64,000 nucleotides of DNA from CBDCCT01 sp965214995 (GTDB lineage Bacteria; Deinococcota; Deinococci; Deinococcales; Trueperaceae), in NCBI GenBank assembly GCA_965214995.1, contig CBDCCT010000002.1, positions 4,216,001 through 4,280,000 on the forward strand, given 5' to 3'. Made by a program: the position numbers and the translations under genes. Shown piece after piece: positions 16,546-24,614 of this stretch (the first letter of the stretch is position 1; every line of letters begins with the position of its first letter). The notes under the pieces were generated by a model. That model did no database searches, had not been told where the DNA came from, and saw only the letters and a list, made by a program, of their open reading frames with translations.

Positions 16546-18342
16546 TCAGCTCGAGCCCGCAAAAAAGTCCTTCACCGCCTCCGCCGCCGCCCGGCTCACG
16601 CCGGGGATGCTGGCGAGCTCGTCCACCTCGGCGCTTTTTAGTTGGTCGACGCTCGAGAAGTGCGCCAGCAGCGCGTCACGGCGCTTGGGGCCGATGCCGG
16701 GCACATCGTCCAAGACGCTTTTGGTCATCGCCTCGCCGCGCTTTTTGCGGTTGTAGCCGACCGCGGTGCGGTGCGCCTCGTCGCGGATGTTAATAAGCAT
16801 CCGCAGCGCGGGGTGCGTTTCGGGCACTAAGATGTCGTCGCCGTCCTCGCGGATGATGGTCTCCTGCTTTTTGGCGAGCCCCAGCATGGGGATGTCGAGC
16901 CCCGCCTCCTTTAGGGCGCGGCGCGCGGCGCTCAGTTGGCCCTTGCCGCCGTCGATGAGGAGCAGGTCGGGCACGGGCATTTTGTCGGCCAGTTGGCCGG
17001 TGAAGCGGCGGTAGACGGCCTGGTGCATAGCGTAAAAGTCGTCGGGTTTGTCGAGACCGCGGATGCGGACGCGCCTGTATTCGGACTTGCGCGCGCGGCC
17101 TCCCTCAAAAACGACGATGGAGGCGACCGTGTGGGTGCCCATGAGGTTGGAGATGTCGAAACCCTCGATGCGGTAGGGGGCCCCTTCCAAATCCGCCAGC
17201 GCCTGAAGTTCTTTAACACCCGGAGCCTCGCCGCGGCGCTCGAGCAGCGCCAGCTCGGCCTCCAGACCCGTGACGGCGTTGCGCTCGGCCATCGCCATGA
17301 GGTCTAATTTGTCACCCCGCTGCGGCGTCCGCAGTTCGACCTTGCGGTTCGCACGTTCTGCGAGAAAAGCTTGCCAGATGGTCTTATCTAAGGTTTCATC
17401 CGAGGTCTCGGGCACCAGCACGAGCGGCGGGAGCTGCATCGCTTGGCCGTAATAGTCGGCCATGAAGCGCTCCAGAATCTCGCCCGCGCTCGCCCCTTCC
17501 GCGTTGGTCAGGAAACGCTTGTCGCGCCCTATTACGCGCCCGCGGCGCATCTGGAAGAGTTGCACCATCGCGTAGTTGCCCGCCTGCGCGACGCCCAAAA
17601 AGTCTAAGTCTTCCTCCCCCTGCACCACGTCCGAGTCGTAACCCGTGAGACGCTGGAGCGCCTGGATGCGGTCGCGGTAGGTGCGGGCGAGTTCGAAATC
17701 CTGCCGACCCGCGGCGGCGCGCATCTGACCCTCCAACGAGGCCACCGTGTCCTCCACCCGGCCCTCCAGAAAGGCCTTGACCTGCGCGACCACCTCCGCG
17801 TACTCCTCCGCCGACACCTCGCCGACGCAGGGCGCGAGGCAGCGGCCCATGTGAAAGCGCAGGCAGGGTTTTTTTCGCGGCTGCATCGGCACGCCCGAGT
17901 TCTGCCGCAGCGGGAACACCGAGGCGATGAGGTCTTGCACCTTGCGCACCGCGCCCGCGCTCGGGTAGGGGCCGAAATAGCTCGCGCCGTCCTTGAAGAC
18001 GCGCCGCGTGAAGAGGAGCGTCGGGTAGGGCTCGTTGGTGAGTTTTAGAAAGGGGTAGCTCTTGTCGTCTTTGAGGAGCACGTTGTAGTGCGGCTTGTAA
18101 CGCTTGATGAGGTTGGCCTCTAGGATAAGCGCCTCGACCTCGTTTTTGGTGACGATGAACTCGAGCCGCACCGCCTCTTTGCGCAGGTGCTTGGCCTTTT
18201 TGTCCGCCGCCGCGCCGAAGTACGAACGCACGCGAGAGCGCAGGTTGACGGCCTTGCCAATATAGATAACCGTGTTTTGGTCGTTGTAGTAGAGGTAACA
18301 GCCGGGCCCCGTGGGCAGCACCGGCAGGTCTTGACGGGTCAT
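16546..18342 (-). CDS. uvrC: Excinuclease ABC subunit C
   Basis: 598 residues, normal length. UvrC makes both incisions in nucleotide excision repair with UvrAB. GIY-YIG nuclease at about 11-90 (GCYLYYND, YIGKAVNLRSRVRSYF), UVR coiled segment near 205-240, RNase H-like 3'... 5' nuclease region with YRIEGFDISN and LLIDGGKGQLSAA, C-terminal helix-hairpin-helix DVPGIGPKRRDALL and ASIPGVSRAAAEAV. No Shine-Dalgarno; on the minus strand TAAAAT (18355-18350) lies 7 nt before ATG, so probably leaderless. Stands alone, convergent with the PadR operon. Confidence 0.97.
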   Translation of the reverse strand: MTRQDLPVLPTGPGCYLYYNDQNTVIYIGKAVNLRSRVRSYFGAAADKKAKHLRKEAVRLEFIVTKNEVEALILEANLIKRYKPHYNVLLKDDKSYPFLKLTNEPYPTLLFTRRVFKDGASYFGPYPSAGAVRKVQDLIASVFPLRQNSGVPMQPRKKPCLRFHMGRCLAPCVGEVSAEEYAEVVAQVKAFLEGRVEDTVASLEGQMRAAAGRQDFELARTYRDRIQALQRLTGYDSDVVQGEEDLDFLGVAQAGNYAMVQLFQMRRGRVIGRDKRFLTNAEGASAGEILERFMADYYGQAMQLPPLVLVPETSDETLDKTIWQAFLAERANRKVELRTPQRGDKLDLMAMAERNAVTGLEAELALLERRGEAPGVKELQALADLEGAPYRIEGFDISNLMGTHTVASIVVFEGGRARKSEYRRVRIRGLDKPDDFYAMHQAVYRRFTGQLADKMPVPDLLLIDGGKGQLSAARRALKEAGLDIPMLGLAKKQETIIREDGDDILVPETHPALRMLINIRDEAHRTAVGYNRKKRGEAMTKSVLDDVPGIGPKRRDALLAHFSSVDQLKSAEVDELASIPGVSRAAAEAVKDFFAGSS

Positions 18343-18600
18343 TAAGACTATTTTACCGCCTTTGTGTAGTCGTTTTCACACCTCTATCTAACCTGTACCC
18401 GCCGCGCTTTGGCACATGAGCTTTGGGCGCACAAGGTAGATAAGCCTCGAGCCAGCCAGGAGAGACCCTAGATTACGTGTAACACCGCCGCGTTATCTAA
18501 AAGTACACGTCGCCAAAGACACGTCTGACCCGGAAAGGCTCGAGTGCCCTCGGCGCGGGAACAGATAGGCTATAGTGGTTCAAAACCATTGGAGGCGTAT

Positions 18601-19851
18601 GTGAACGCTAGAAATAAAGTTTTGGGAATGGTATTGGCGGGCGGCAAGGGCACCCGGCTGCACCCGCTCACCTTGAAGCGCACCAAACCCGCGGTTCCCT
18701 TTGGGGCCAAATACCGCATCATCGACTTCGCCTTGAACAACATGATTAACTCGCAGATTTACGGGATGTACGTGCTCACGCAGTTCAAGGCGCAATCTTT
18801 GACCGAGCACATCCAAAGAAACTGGCGCTTCGGCTCCTTTTTATCGGATTATTTCATCACCCTGGCCCCCGCGCAGATGTACTTGTACGAAGAACTCGGG
18901 GCCGAGTGGTACCGGGGCACCGCCGACGCGATTTACCAGAACATCCACCTCATTGACAACCACAACGTCGATTTAGTGGCGATCTTTAGCGGCGACCACA
19001 TCTACAAAATGGACATCCGCCACATGATAAGGCGGCACCTGGAGGCCGGGGCCGACGTGAGCGTCGCCGCCTATCCGACGCTCGTGGAGGAGGCGACGCG
19101 CTTTGGCGTGTTGCAGGTGGACGAGAACTTTCAGATCACCGAGTTTCAGGAAAAGCCTCAACAACCCAAGCCGATTCCGGGCCGCGAGACGCACGCGCTG
19201 GCCTCGATGGGCAACTACCTTTTCAACCGTGAGGCGCTCTTTACGCTCCTAGAGCGCGACGCCACCCGCGAGGATTCCGAGCACGACTTCGGCAAGAACG
19301 TCTTGCCGATGGCTTTAGAGGACGGCTACCGCATCCAGGCGTACGACTTTGCCGAGAACCCCATCCCCGGCCAGAGCGAGCCCAACACCTATTGGCGCGA
19401 CGTGGGCACCCTCGACTCCTATTGGGAGGCGAGCATGGATTTGGTCGCGGTCAAACCCGAGTTCGACCTCTACAACGACGACTGGCCCCTGCGCACCTCG
19501 TCCGAGTTTTCGCCCCCCGCCAAGTTCGTCCACGAGGGCGGTGACCGCACGGGGCACGCGCTTAACAGCCTCGCCGCCGGGGGCGTCATCATCTCGGGTG
19601 CGGTGGTGCGCGACTCCATCCTCTTCCGCCGCGCGCGCGTCAACTCCTACAGCACCGTCGAACGTTCGGTGATTTTCGACGACTCCACCGTAGGCCGCCA
19701 CTGCACGGTTCGCAACGCCATCATCGACAAGAACGTCCAAATTCCGCCCGGCACCCAAGTCGGCGTCAACCTGGATGACGACCGCGCGCGCGGCTTTGAC
19801 GTGACCGAGAAGGGCGTGGTGGTGGTGCCTAAGTCGTACAAATTTTCTTGA
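18601..19851 (+). CDS. glgC: Glucose-1-phosphate adenylyltransferase
   Basis: 416 residues from the GTG at 18601, set by TTGGAGG 6 nt upstream and by alignment of MNARNKVLGMVLAGGKGTRL with the family; an earlier GTG at 18544 is rejected. GlgC makes ADP-glucose for glycogen. Nucleotide motif GGKGTRLHPLT (14-24), RIIDFALNN, SGDHIYKMD, FQEKP and WRDVGTLDSYWEA substrate motifs are intact; a left-handed beta-helix regulatory domain follows. A TATAGT box lies at 18571-18576. No other glg gene is adjacent. Confidence 0.96.
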   Translation: MNARNKVLGMVLAGGKGTRLHPLTLKRTKPAVPFGAKYRIIDFALNNMINSQIYGMYVLTQFKAQSLTEHIQRNWRFGSFLSDYFITLAPAQMYLYEELGAEWYRGTADAIYQNIHLIDNHNVDLVAIFSGDHIYKMDIRHMIRRHLEAGADVSVAAYPTLVEEATRFGVLQVDENFQITEFQEKPQQPKPIPGRETHALASMGNYLFNREALFTLLERDATREDSEHDFGKNVLPMALEDGYRIQAYDFAENPIPGQSEPNTYWRDVGTLDSYWEASMDLVAVKPEFDLYNDDWPLRTSSEFSPPAKFVHEGGDRTGHALNSLAAGGVIISGAVVRDSILFRRARVNSYSTVERSVIFDDSTVGRHCTVRNAIIDKNVQIPPGTQVGVNLDDDRARGFDVTEKGVVVVPKSYKFS

Positions 19852-20233
19852 GATAGAGCTTGGATACCGTGAGTCTGGTGCGGATGCGGCTTGGGGCTGA
19901 GCTCGAGGCTAGATTGCAGGGTTTACGCATGAAGCAAGCTTTGGTGATTCGGCATTAGATAAAGGCGACTGGCGCATGATGTTGCGGCTCTAACGCAACA
20001 AACGCGCGCGTCTGTTACCTAAATCTTTTGCTAAACGTTGGATTTCTCCTGGCTTCTACTGATGCCCCTAGAGTCTTGAAAGCGCTAGCCTCTCCAATCT
20101 AGTCGAGAAGATTGAGGGCTGCACAAATGTGACAAAAGTGCAGCCCTTCGGTGAATATTGCCCCCTTAGTTGCCGTTAAGATGACCCTGTAACCACCCGA
20201 GCGCAAAGGGAAGGCAATAAGCCGCGGGGGTTG
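19852..20233. other. Convergent intergenic region with a hairpin
   Basis: 382 nt between glgC and the cupredoxin gene, whose 3' ends face each other. The only clear structure is AGGGCTGCAC (20115-20124) paired with GTGCAGCCCT (20138-20147), a 10-bp stem with a 13-nt loop; neither side has a good T-tract, but its place suits a shared terminator. No gene recognised. Confidence 0.55.
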
Positions 20234-20653
20234 TCAAGGCGTGACGACTTCCACCCGGCCGTCCATGAACGCGTGCAGCGTGCAGGTGTAGGGGTACGAA
20301 CCTACCTCGGTAAAGGTGTGGCTGTAGGTTCCCTCGCTCAAAATCTCCGACTCGAAACCCTCGCCCACGACGTTGTGCGGGACGCTTTCACCGTCGTCCA
20401 CGTCCTCGAAGTGCCAAGTGACCGTGGTGCCCGCGGGCACTCGGATGACGCTCGGCTCGAAGGCGTGGTTCTGGCCTGCACGCGCCACGACGCGCACCTC
20501 CGTCACCCCGACTTGCGGCGCGGCCCCGGCGGGGTCGGCGAGGAGGCGTCTGCCGATGGGCGACAGCAGCAGAGAAGTACCCGTGACGACGAGGACGGCG
20601 ACGAGGCTAAGAACGACCCAACGCGCACGCCGGCGCGGCGTGACCGGGGTCAC
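20234..20653 (-). CDS. Membrane-anchored type 1 copper protein (cupredoxin)
   Basis: 139 residues from a GTG whose GTGA overlaps the epimerase stop. One membrane anchor (about 12-30) then a plastocyanin-like domain: VPAGTTVTWHFED and copper ligands H93, C124, H127 and M130 (PHNVV and YTCTLHAFM). Such proteins carry single electrons or bind copper outside the membrane. The 4-nt overlap suggests coupled translation with the epimerase-like gene, so the two are co-expressed. Electron partner is unknown. Confidence 0.85.
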   Translation of the reverse strand: MTPVTPRRRARWVVLSLVAVLVVTGTSLLLSPIGRRLLADPAGAAPQVGVTEVRVVARAGQNHAFEPSVIRVPAGTTVTWHFEDVDDGESVPHNVVGEGFESEILSEGTYSHTFTEVGSYPYTCTLHAFMDGRVEVVTP

Positions 20654-21633
20654 CTGGCCGCCTCGAGCAGGGCCGGCGACGCGGCGTTGTTGTGCGCCGC
20701 GTACCAAGCCAGGGTGGCCGCGAGCCCCACCTCGAGCGGCGTGCTGACCTCTCCGAACACTCGTTTGAACTTGCCGTCATCGACCACAAAGGGCTGCTCG
20801 AACTCGTACATCATCTCGACCGTTTCACGCGCGCCAGGGATGAAGATACCGCCGAGTCGCATCATCAGGCGTCCCATACCGCTCATCTTGGGGAGTTCGC
20901 CCGCAAGCTCGAACGCTTTTGTGACGACCTCTCGAGTGCTGCGCGTAGGGGCGTTGGGTACGTGCCACGCCTCACCGTCCGCCTCGTCGCGCTCACCCAG
21001 GACGGCTAACACTTCGCCAAAGTCACCAATAAAAGTGTAGCTGTGGGGCTCGTCGATATCACCGACGAGCCCCGCGCTTTTGCCCTTGAGAAGCGGCTCA
21101 AACACCCGGTCACCCAGGGCGGAATCCCTAACGAAGGGGCCGTAGAAGTCCGACGCGCGCCCGACGGCGACGCGCAGCTTGCCCTGTTTGTGGGCCTCGA
21201 GTGCTTCTTTTGCCATCGCCGCGCGCACTTTGCCCTTACGTGTTTTGGCAGCGTAAGGCAAATCTTCGTGGATGGGGCCGCTAACTTCGCCATACATGTA
21301 AAGGTTGTCGGCCAGCACGAGCTTGGCCCCGGCGTCGGCAGCGGCGTTGAGGATGGCGCGCTGCAAGGGGGGAAAGTCTTCGGGCCAGCGGGTGTAGGCG
21401 GGTTGGGCACATTGGTAAACGACGCGCGCACCCTTGACCGCTTCCTTGGCTTGAACGGGCTCGAGCGCGTCGGCGGCGACGACCTCTGCACCCTGCGGCG
21501 CGGACGCTCTGCCGCTGCGGTTAACTAAGCGTACCCGGTGACCACGCCCCAGCAGGGCCTTGGCCGTGGCAATCCCGACGGGGCCGGTGCCGAAAATGAC
21601 GTGCAACGCTTTAGTAGAGCTGGTGTTAGACAT
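20650..21633 (-). CDS. NAD(P)-dependent epimerase/reductase-like protein
   Basis: 327 residues. N-terminal Rossmann motif HVIFGTGPVGIATAKALLG (about 10-28) and NRSGRA suggest NADP binding; ARVVYQCAQPAY, ADNLYMYGE and GRASDFYGP place it in the extended SDR group near dihydroflavonol reductases and NAD-dependent epimerases. The active-site Tyr appears in YMYG rather than a clear YxxxK, so catalysis is uncertain. AAAGGAATC precedes ATG. Followed by a coupled cupredoxin gene and preceded by the polytopic membrane gene 88 nt upstream, probably one transcript. Substrate unknown. Confidence 0.8.
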   Translation of the reverse strand: MSNTSSTKALHVIFGTGPVGIATAKALLGRGHRVRLVNRSGRASAPQGAEVVAADALEPVQAKEAVKGARVVYQCAQPAYTRWPEDFPPLQRAILNAAADAGAKLVLADNLYMYGEVSGPIHEDLPYAAKTRKGKVRAAMAKEALEAHKQGKLRVAVGRASDFYGPFVRDSALGDRVFEPLLKGKSAGLVGDIDEPHSYTFIGDFGEVLAVLGERDEADGEAWHVPNAPTRSTREVVTKAFELAGELPKMSGMGRLMMRLGGIFIPGARETVEMMYEFEQPFVVDDGKFKRVFGEVSTPLEVGLAATLAWYAAHNNAASPALLEAAR

Positions 21634-21721
21634 GATTCCTTTCTTACTGTGCAGGGAAAGACTGTGTAAGAGGAGGTTTGACGGTGGGCTCGAGCCGACG
21701 TCGCTTCACCTTCAAACTCGT

Positions 21722-22699
21722 CTACCTGACGCCGAACACGCGGGCGACGAGCGGCGCGTCGGCTAAGTGAAAGGTGTGGGTGGTAAAGATGTGCATCCAG
21801 GCGTTGCCCAGCGCGAGCGTGGAGACGGCCTTGACCGTTCCCCAAAACAGGTCGCCGGCAAGCAGCCAGGTCAGCGACAGGCCGACGTCTTGCGCGCTGC
21901 CCCACTCGAGGAAATATTCGTTGAGGTTGAAAAGCATGTAAACGACTCCGGCTAAAACGGCCCCCGTCACCCAAGAACGCGCGAGCACGGCGAGCCGGGG
22001 CGCGATCAAGGCTTGGGTAAAAATCGCCACGGGCAAAAGCGTCCCGAGACCGTAAAGGACGAGGGTCAGCAAATGCCCCACAGCGGACACCGTCCAAAAC
22101 GCCGGGGTGATGAGAGGAACAAGCCCGACGAGGCCCGCCACCACGGCGAAGGGGACGAACACTCGAGGCTTGGGAAAACCCAGGAGCAACTCACGAGCGC
22201 TGTACCCCCGCACGCCCATGAAAAAGGCCAGCGGCAGCACGGCGTAGACGAGCGCGTTGTAACCCATCCAGAGTAGGGACGACGCCGCGGCTTCCTGACC
22301 GAAGATGCTCTGGGTGCCGTCCGCGAAGGCCCCAAAGTGGATATGCGTGTGGAGGTTCAGGGCCATGCCGACTCCCATTGTGACCAGCATGTACGCGAGC
22401 AGCCAGACGGTCTCGAGCGCGGCGCGGGTGCGGGTCAGGCCCAGGTCGCTCGTATGGTCGACGGGTTTCAGCCCCGCCCGGCGCGCCAAAAAGAGCATTA
22501 CAGCGATAAAAGGCAGCATACCCAACTGGCCTAACAAGTAGGTCACGGGCTCCTGGTTGCCGTAACGCAACCCGGATAAATCGGCGAAAAAAAGAAGGTA
22601 AGCGGAAGCAGTAAGCCATACGGTAGCTGCGACTAAGAGGGGCAGGTTGAGCCCGAAAGACGGACGGTTTACTCGAGGGGTGAAGCCAGTGCTTGCCAT
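21722..22699 (-). CDS. Polytopic membrane protein, unknown function
   Basis: 325 residues with about eight membrane segments. ATG at 22699 was chosen because GAAGGAG lies 6 nt before it; longer in-frame starts reach 22768 but would cover the promoter-like region. Motifs such as MGYNALVYAVLPLAFFMGVRGYS and NAWMHIFTTHTFHL give a CPBP-like layout, but the EExxxR and HxxxN/D protease motifs are not clear, so I do not assign a function. Its -10-like CACAAT is followed by CTTACC, the same juxtaposition as at tetR, suggesting control by that regulator. Confidence 0.7.
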   Translation of the reverse strand: MASTGFTPRVNRPSFGLNLPLLVAATVWLTASAYLLFFADLSGLRYGNQEPVTYLLGQLGMLPFIAVMLFLARRAGLKPVDHTSDLGLTRTRAALETVWLLAYMLVTMGVGMALNLHTHIHFGAFADGTQSIFGQEAAASSLLWMGYNALVYAVLPLAFFMGVRGYSARELLLGFPKPRVFVPFAVVAGLVGLVPLITPAFWTVSAVGHLLTLVLYGLGTLLPVAIFTQALIAPRLAVLARSWVTGAVLAGVVYMLFNLNEYFLEWGSAQDVGLSLTWLLAGDLFWGTVKAVSTLALGNAWMHIFTTHTFHLADAPLVARVFGVR

Positions 22700-22729
22700 A
22701 GCCATCTCCTTCAAAACTACATTTGCAGT

Positions 22730-22738
22730 GGTAAGATT
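22730..22738. promoter_or_regulatory. Candidate TetR half-site before the membrane protein gene
   Basis: GGTAAGATT on the plus strand (AATCTTACC on the minus strand) is identical to the right arm of the tetR palindrome at 23837-23845. In both cases the motif overlaps the end of a -10-like box (CACAAT here, TATAAT there). A looser opposing arm, GTCAAGA, lies just upstream on the minus strand. Confidence 0.45.
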
Positions 22739-22828
22739 GTGCAGATGTCTTGACAGCTTGTAGGCCATCTTGACTCCCTTGAAAGCCGACGTGTGTCACG
22801 TATGATGACCTAAGCCTCATCCTTAAAA

Positions 22829-22860
22829 TAGCCAGCACACGTATTAAACGTGTGCTGGCT
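22829..22860 (-). terminator. Intrinsic terminator after the APCDD1-like gene
   Basis: Minus strand AGCCAGCACACGT and ACGTGTGCTGGCT form a perfect stem (arms 22830-22841 and 22849-22860 on the plus strand) with a short loop, followed by ATTTTAAGG. It starts 8 nt after the stop of the upstream gene, so that transcript largely ends here and the membrane gene needs its own promoter. Confidence 0.8.
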
Positions 22861-22867
22861 AACGCAG

Positions 22868-23461
22868 TCAACGTTTCAGGTAAGGTGCGTCCGCTAGTTT
22901 GACAGGACGCTGAACACAGCGGTCCGTGCCCTCGGCCCCGAAGCGTAACTCATTACCCGTCACCGCGATGAGGTCAAGGTCTACGCAGTCGGCAACGCTG
23001 AACAGCGGCGCAGCGCACCCATCCGAGACATCGACGGGAAGGCCCACGGTGAGCCCACAGTCGGCAAGGTCCGTGGCCTCGAAAAGCGCTGGAGCATCCA
23101 CAAAAGCGGTGATTGTGGAGGACGTGTTGACGAGGTTGATATCGAAAGCTTCCGGAACTGTTTCGGATGGCCCGACCAGCGTGTACGGTCCTGTAGAGTT
23201 ATAGGTAAACAGAGGTTGCTCGAGCGCTTGGTCAGCGAAGACTTCGACCTTGAGTGTTTCCTCAGCGGCGTTGAAAACAACAGTTTGGCGCACGTAGACG
23301 GTCGTGTTTTCACTCTCAACAGTGAACGGTACGCTGTCTTGAATCCACGTCCCGACCAAGCGCTCTTTGAGGTCAAGGACGGCGGACGGTTGCGCCCATC
23401 CGCTCGCAGTAGCAGCGGTGATGACGATAAAAAGTAACTTCAGCAGTTTCGGTTTGAGCAT
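22868..23461 (-). CDS. Secreted protein with APCDD1-like domain
   Basis: 197 residues from an ATG preceded by GAAAGGAT. Signal peptide at 1-24 (LLKLLFIVITAATASGWAQ). The mature part begins LKERLVGTWIQDSVPFTVES, then VYVRQTVVFNAAEETL, FTYNSTGPYTLVGPSETVPEA, ADCGLTVGLPVDVSDGC and LRFG. The order W...R..FxF..., Y.S.G.Y, CG......DV...GC resembles the APCDD1 domain, a lipocalin-like half-barrel first known from a Wnt inhibitor in animals. This is a by-eye match. Two cysteine pairs suggest disulfides outside the cell. It lies between a 46-aa peptide gene and a terminator. Confidence 0.7.
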   Translation of the reverse strand: MLKPKLLKLLFIVITAATASGWAQPSAVLDLKERLVGTWIQDSVPFTVESENTTVYVRQTVVFNAAEETLKVEVFADQALEQPLFTYNSTGPYTLVGPSETVPEAFDINLVNTSSTITAFVDAPALFEATDLADCGLTVGLPVDVSDGCAAPLFSVADCVDLDLIAVTGNELRFGAEGTDRCVQRPVKLADAPYLKR

Positions 23462-23645
23462 CGCTAATATCCTTTCAGCTAGTTTGGTGTGAAAGCGTGA
23501 GGACGGACCATCAGCCACACGGTTTAAGCAGGTTGTTTCGCCGGGGGGTGGCTACCGGGGTACTTTGAGCCTTCTCGTGAGCTCAAAGTTTTACGCAGTG
23601 TTGTTACACGGTGCGAGGTATAAGCACTGAAGCGGGCCACACACG

Positions 23646-23786
23646 TTAGACCATGTTCTCCACCCCCAGCATGAAAAGCGGGGTAACAAGCAAGGAACCG
23701 AACCCCAAAAGCACCGCCGTTACACGCTCTAAACGCTTGGCGGCTGCTCTGCTGCTCGAGCCTTGCACCGTAGCTTGGCCTGTCAT
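23646..23786 (-). CDS. 46-aa single-span membrane peptide, divergent from tetR
   Basis: ATG at 23786 sits 4 nt after AGGAGGG, the best ribosome site in this neighbourhood. The peptide has a polar N-terminus (MTGQATVQGSSSRAAAKRLE), one hydrophobic span (about 22-40, VTAVLLGFGSLLVTPLFML) and a short tail ending GVENMV. No family recognised. It starts 60 nt from tetR in the opposite direction, the classic place for a gene controlled by that repressor, and could be a small regulatory or transport accessory subunit. The 184 nt after it, before the APCDD1-like gene, holds no visible frame. Confidence 0.62.
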   Translation of the reverse strand: MTGQATVQGSSSRAAAKRLERVTAVLLGFGSLLVTPLFMLGVENMV

Positions 23787-23813
23787 CTCTCCCTCCTTTT
23801 CTGAAATCCTATC

Positions 23814-23845
23814 TTTACACTGGTAGGATAATCTATAATCTTACC
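23814..23845 (+). promoter_or_regulatory. tetR promoter overlapped by an inverted-repeat operator
   Basis: TTTACA (23814-23819) and TATAAT (23834-23839) lie before the tetR ATG at 23847. An imperfect palindrome spans 23822-23845: left arm GGTAGGATAATC, right arm TATAATCTTACC, with 9 of 12 arm positions complementary. It buries the -10 box, so a bound TetR would block its own promoter and probably the divergent 46-aa gene. Confidence 0.72.
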
Positions 23846-23846
23846 T

Positions 23847-24476
23847 ATGTCAAGTTCTGATTCCGCTCATGCCCAGAAGTCCGATACCTACCACCACGGC
23901 AACCTGCGCCAGGCGCTCATCCGCGAGGCTCGAGCCTCCCTCAAAGAGAAGGGCGTAGATAAGCTTTCCCTGCGCGAAGTCGCGCGCAACGCGGGCGTGA
24001 GCCACGCGGCGGCCTACCACCACTTCAGGGACAAAACCGACCTGGTCGCGGCCGTGGCGGTGGCGGCGTTCGGGGAGCTCGAGGCCGTGATGCAGGCTGT
24101 GCCGGACGGCGACGCGCCGGAGCGTTTTGGGGCGCTCATGCGGTGCTACGTCATGTTTGCCCTAGACAATCCCGACGAGTTCCGACTCATGTTCTTGCCG
24201 CAACTGCGCAGTGATGAGGTCCACACCGAGGTGGAAGCGGCGGGGCGGGCGACGTACGCACTTATCGTGGACACGCTCACTTCACTCAAAGCCGAGGGGC
24301 ATTTGAAACCAACCGACCCCGAGCGCGCGGCGATTACCGCTTGGTCGGCGGCTCACGGGCTCGCCACGCTGATGTTGGACGGCCCGCTCTACCGCAACGC
24401 TCAGACCAAAGAGCAGCGCGAGGTGTTAGTGGCCTCTTCCGTAGAGCATTTGCTTACGGGTCTTCTGCAGGCTTAG
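23847..24476 (+). CDS. TetR/AcrR-family transcriptional repressor
   Basis: 209 residues. DNA-binding domain at about 14-62: HHGNLRQALIREARASLKE, LSLREVARNAGVSHAAAYHH, FRDKTDLVAAV. The C-terminal helical part (MRCYVMFALDNPDEFRLMF, WSAAHGLATLMLDGPL) is the WHG-type ligand domain found in many TetR proteins. No ribosome site; TATAAT ends 7 nt before ATG, so probably leaderless. It is divergent from the 46-aa peptide gene, and its operator half-site recurs before the membrane protein gene at 22699. Ligand unknown. Confidence 0.92.
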   Translation: MSSSDSAHAQKSDTYHHGNLRQALIREARASLKEKGVDKLSLREVARNAGVSHAAAYHHFRDKTDLVAAVAVAAFGELEAVMQAVPDGDAPERFGALMRCYVMFALDNPDEFRLMFLPQLRSDEVHTEVEAAGRATYALIVDTLTSLKAEGHLKPTDPERAAITAWSAAHGLATLMLDGPLYRNAQTKEQREVLVASSVEHLLTGLLQA

Positions 24477-24614
24477 AAAGGTTAAGCTTATGCGGCAGTT
24501 CGGGCCTTCTCACGCACAAGAAGTCCAATCTACCTAACTCCTCTTTCCCTCTGCGCTAGCATCTCTTAGTCAGCTCGAGCAACCCAAAAAGCGAATACGC
24601 CAGCACCCAAAGCT

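Noticed and set aside
18544..18600. Longer GlgC with an extra 19 N-terminal residues
   Set aside because: The extension covers a TATAGT box and ribosome site; the GTG at 18601 matches the family start.
20231..21040. 269-codon plus-strand frame over the cupredoxin and epimerase genes
   Set aside because: The copper ligands and Rossmann motif are on the minus strand; this frame has no recognisable features.
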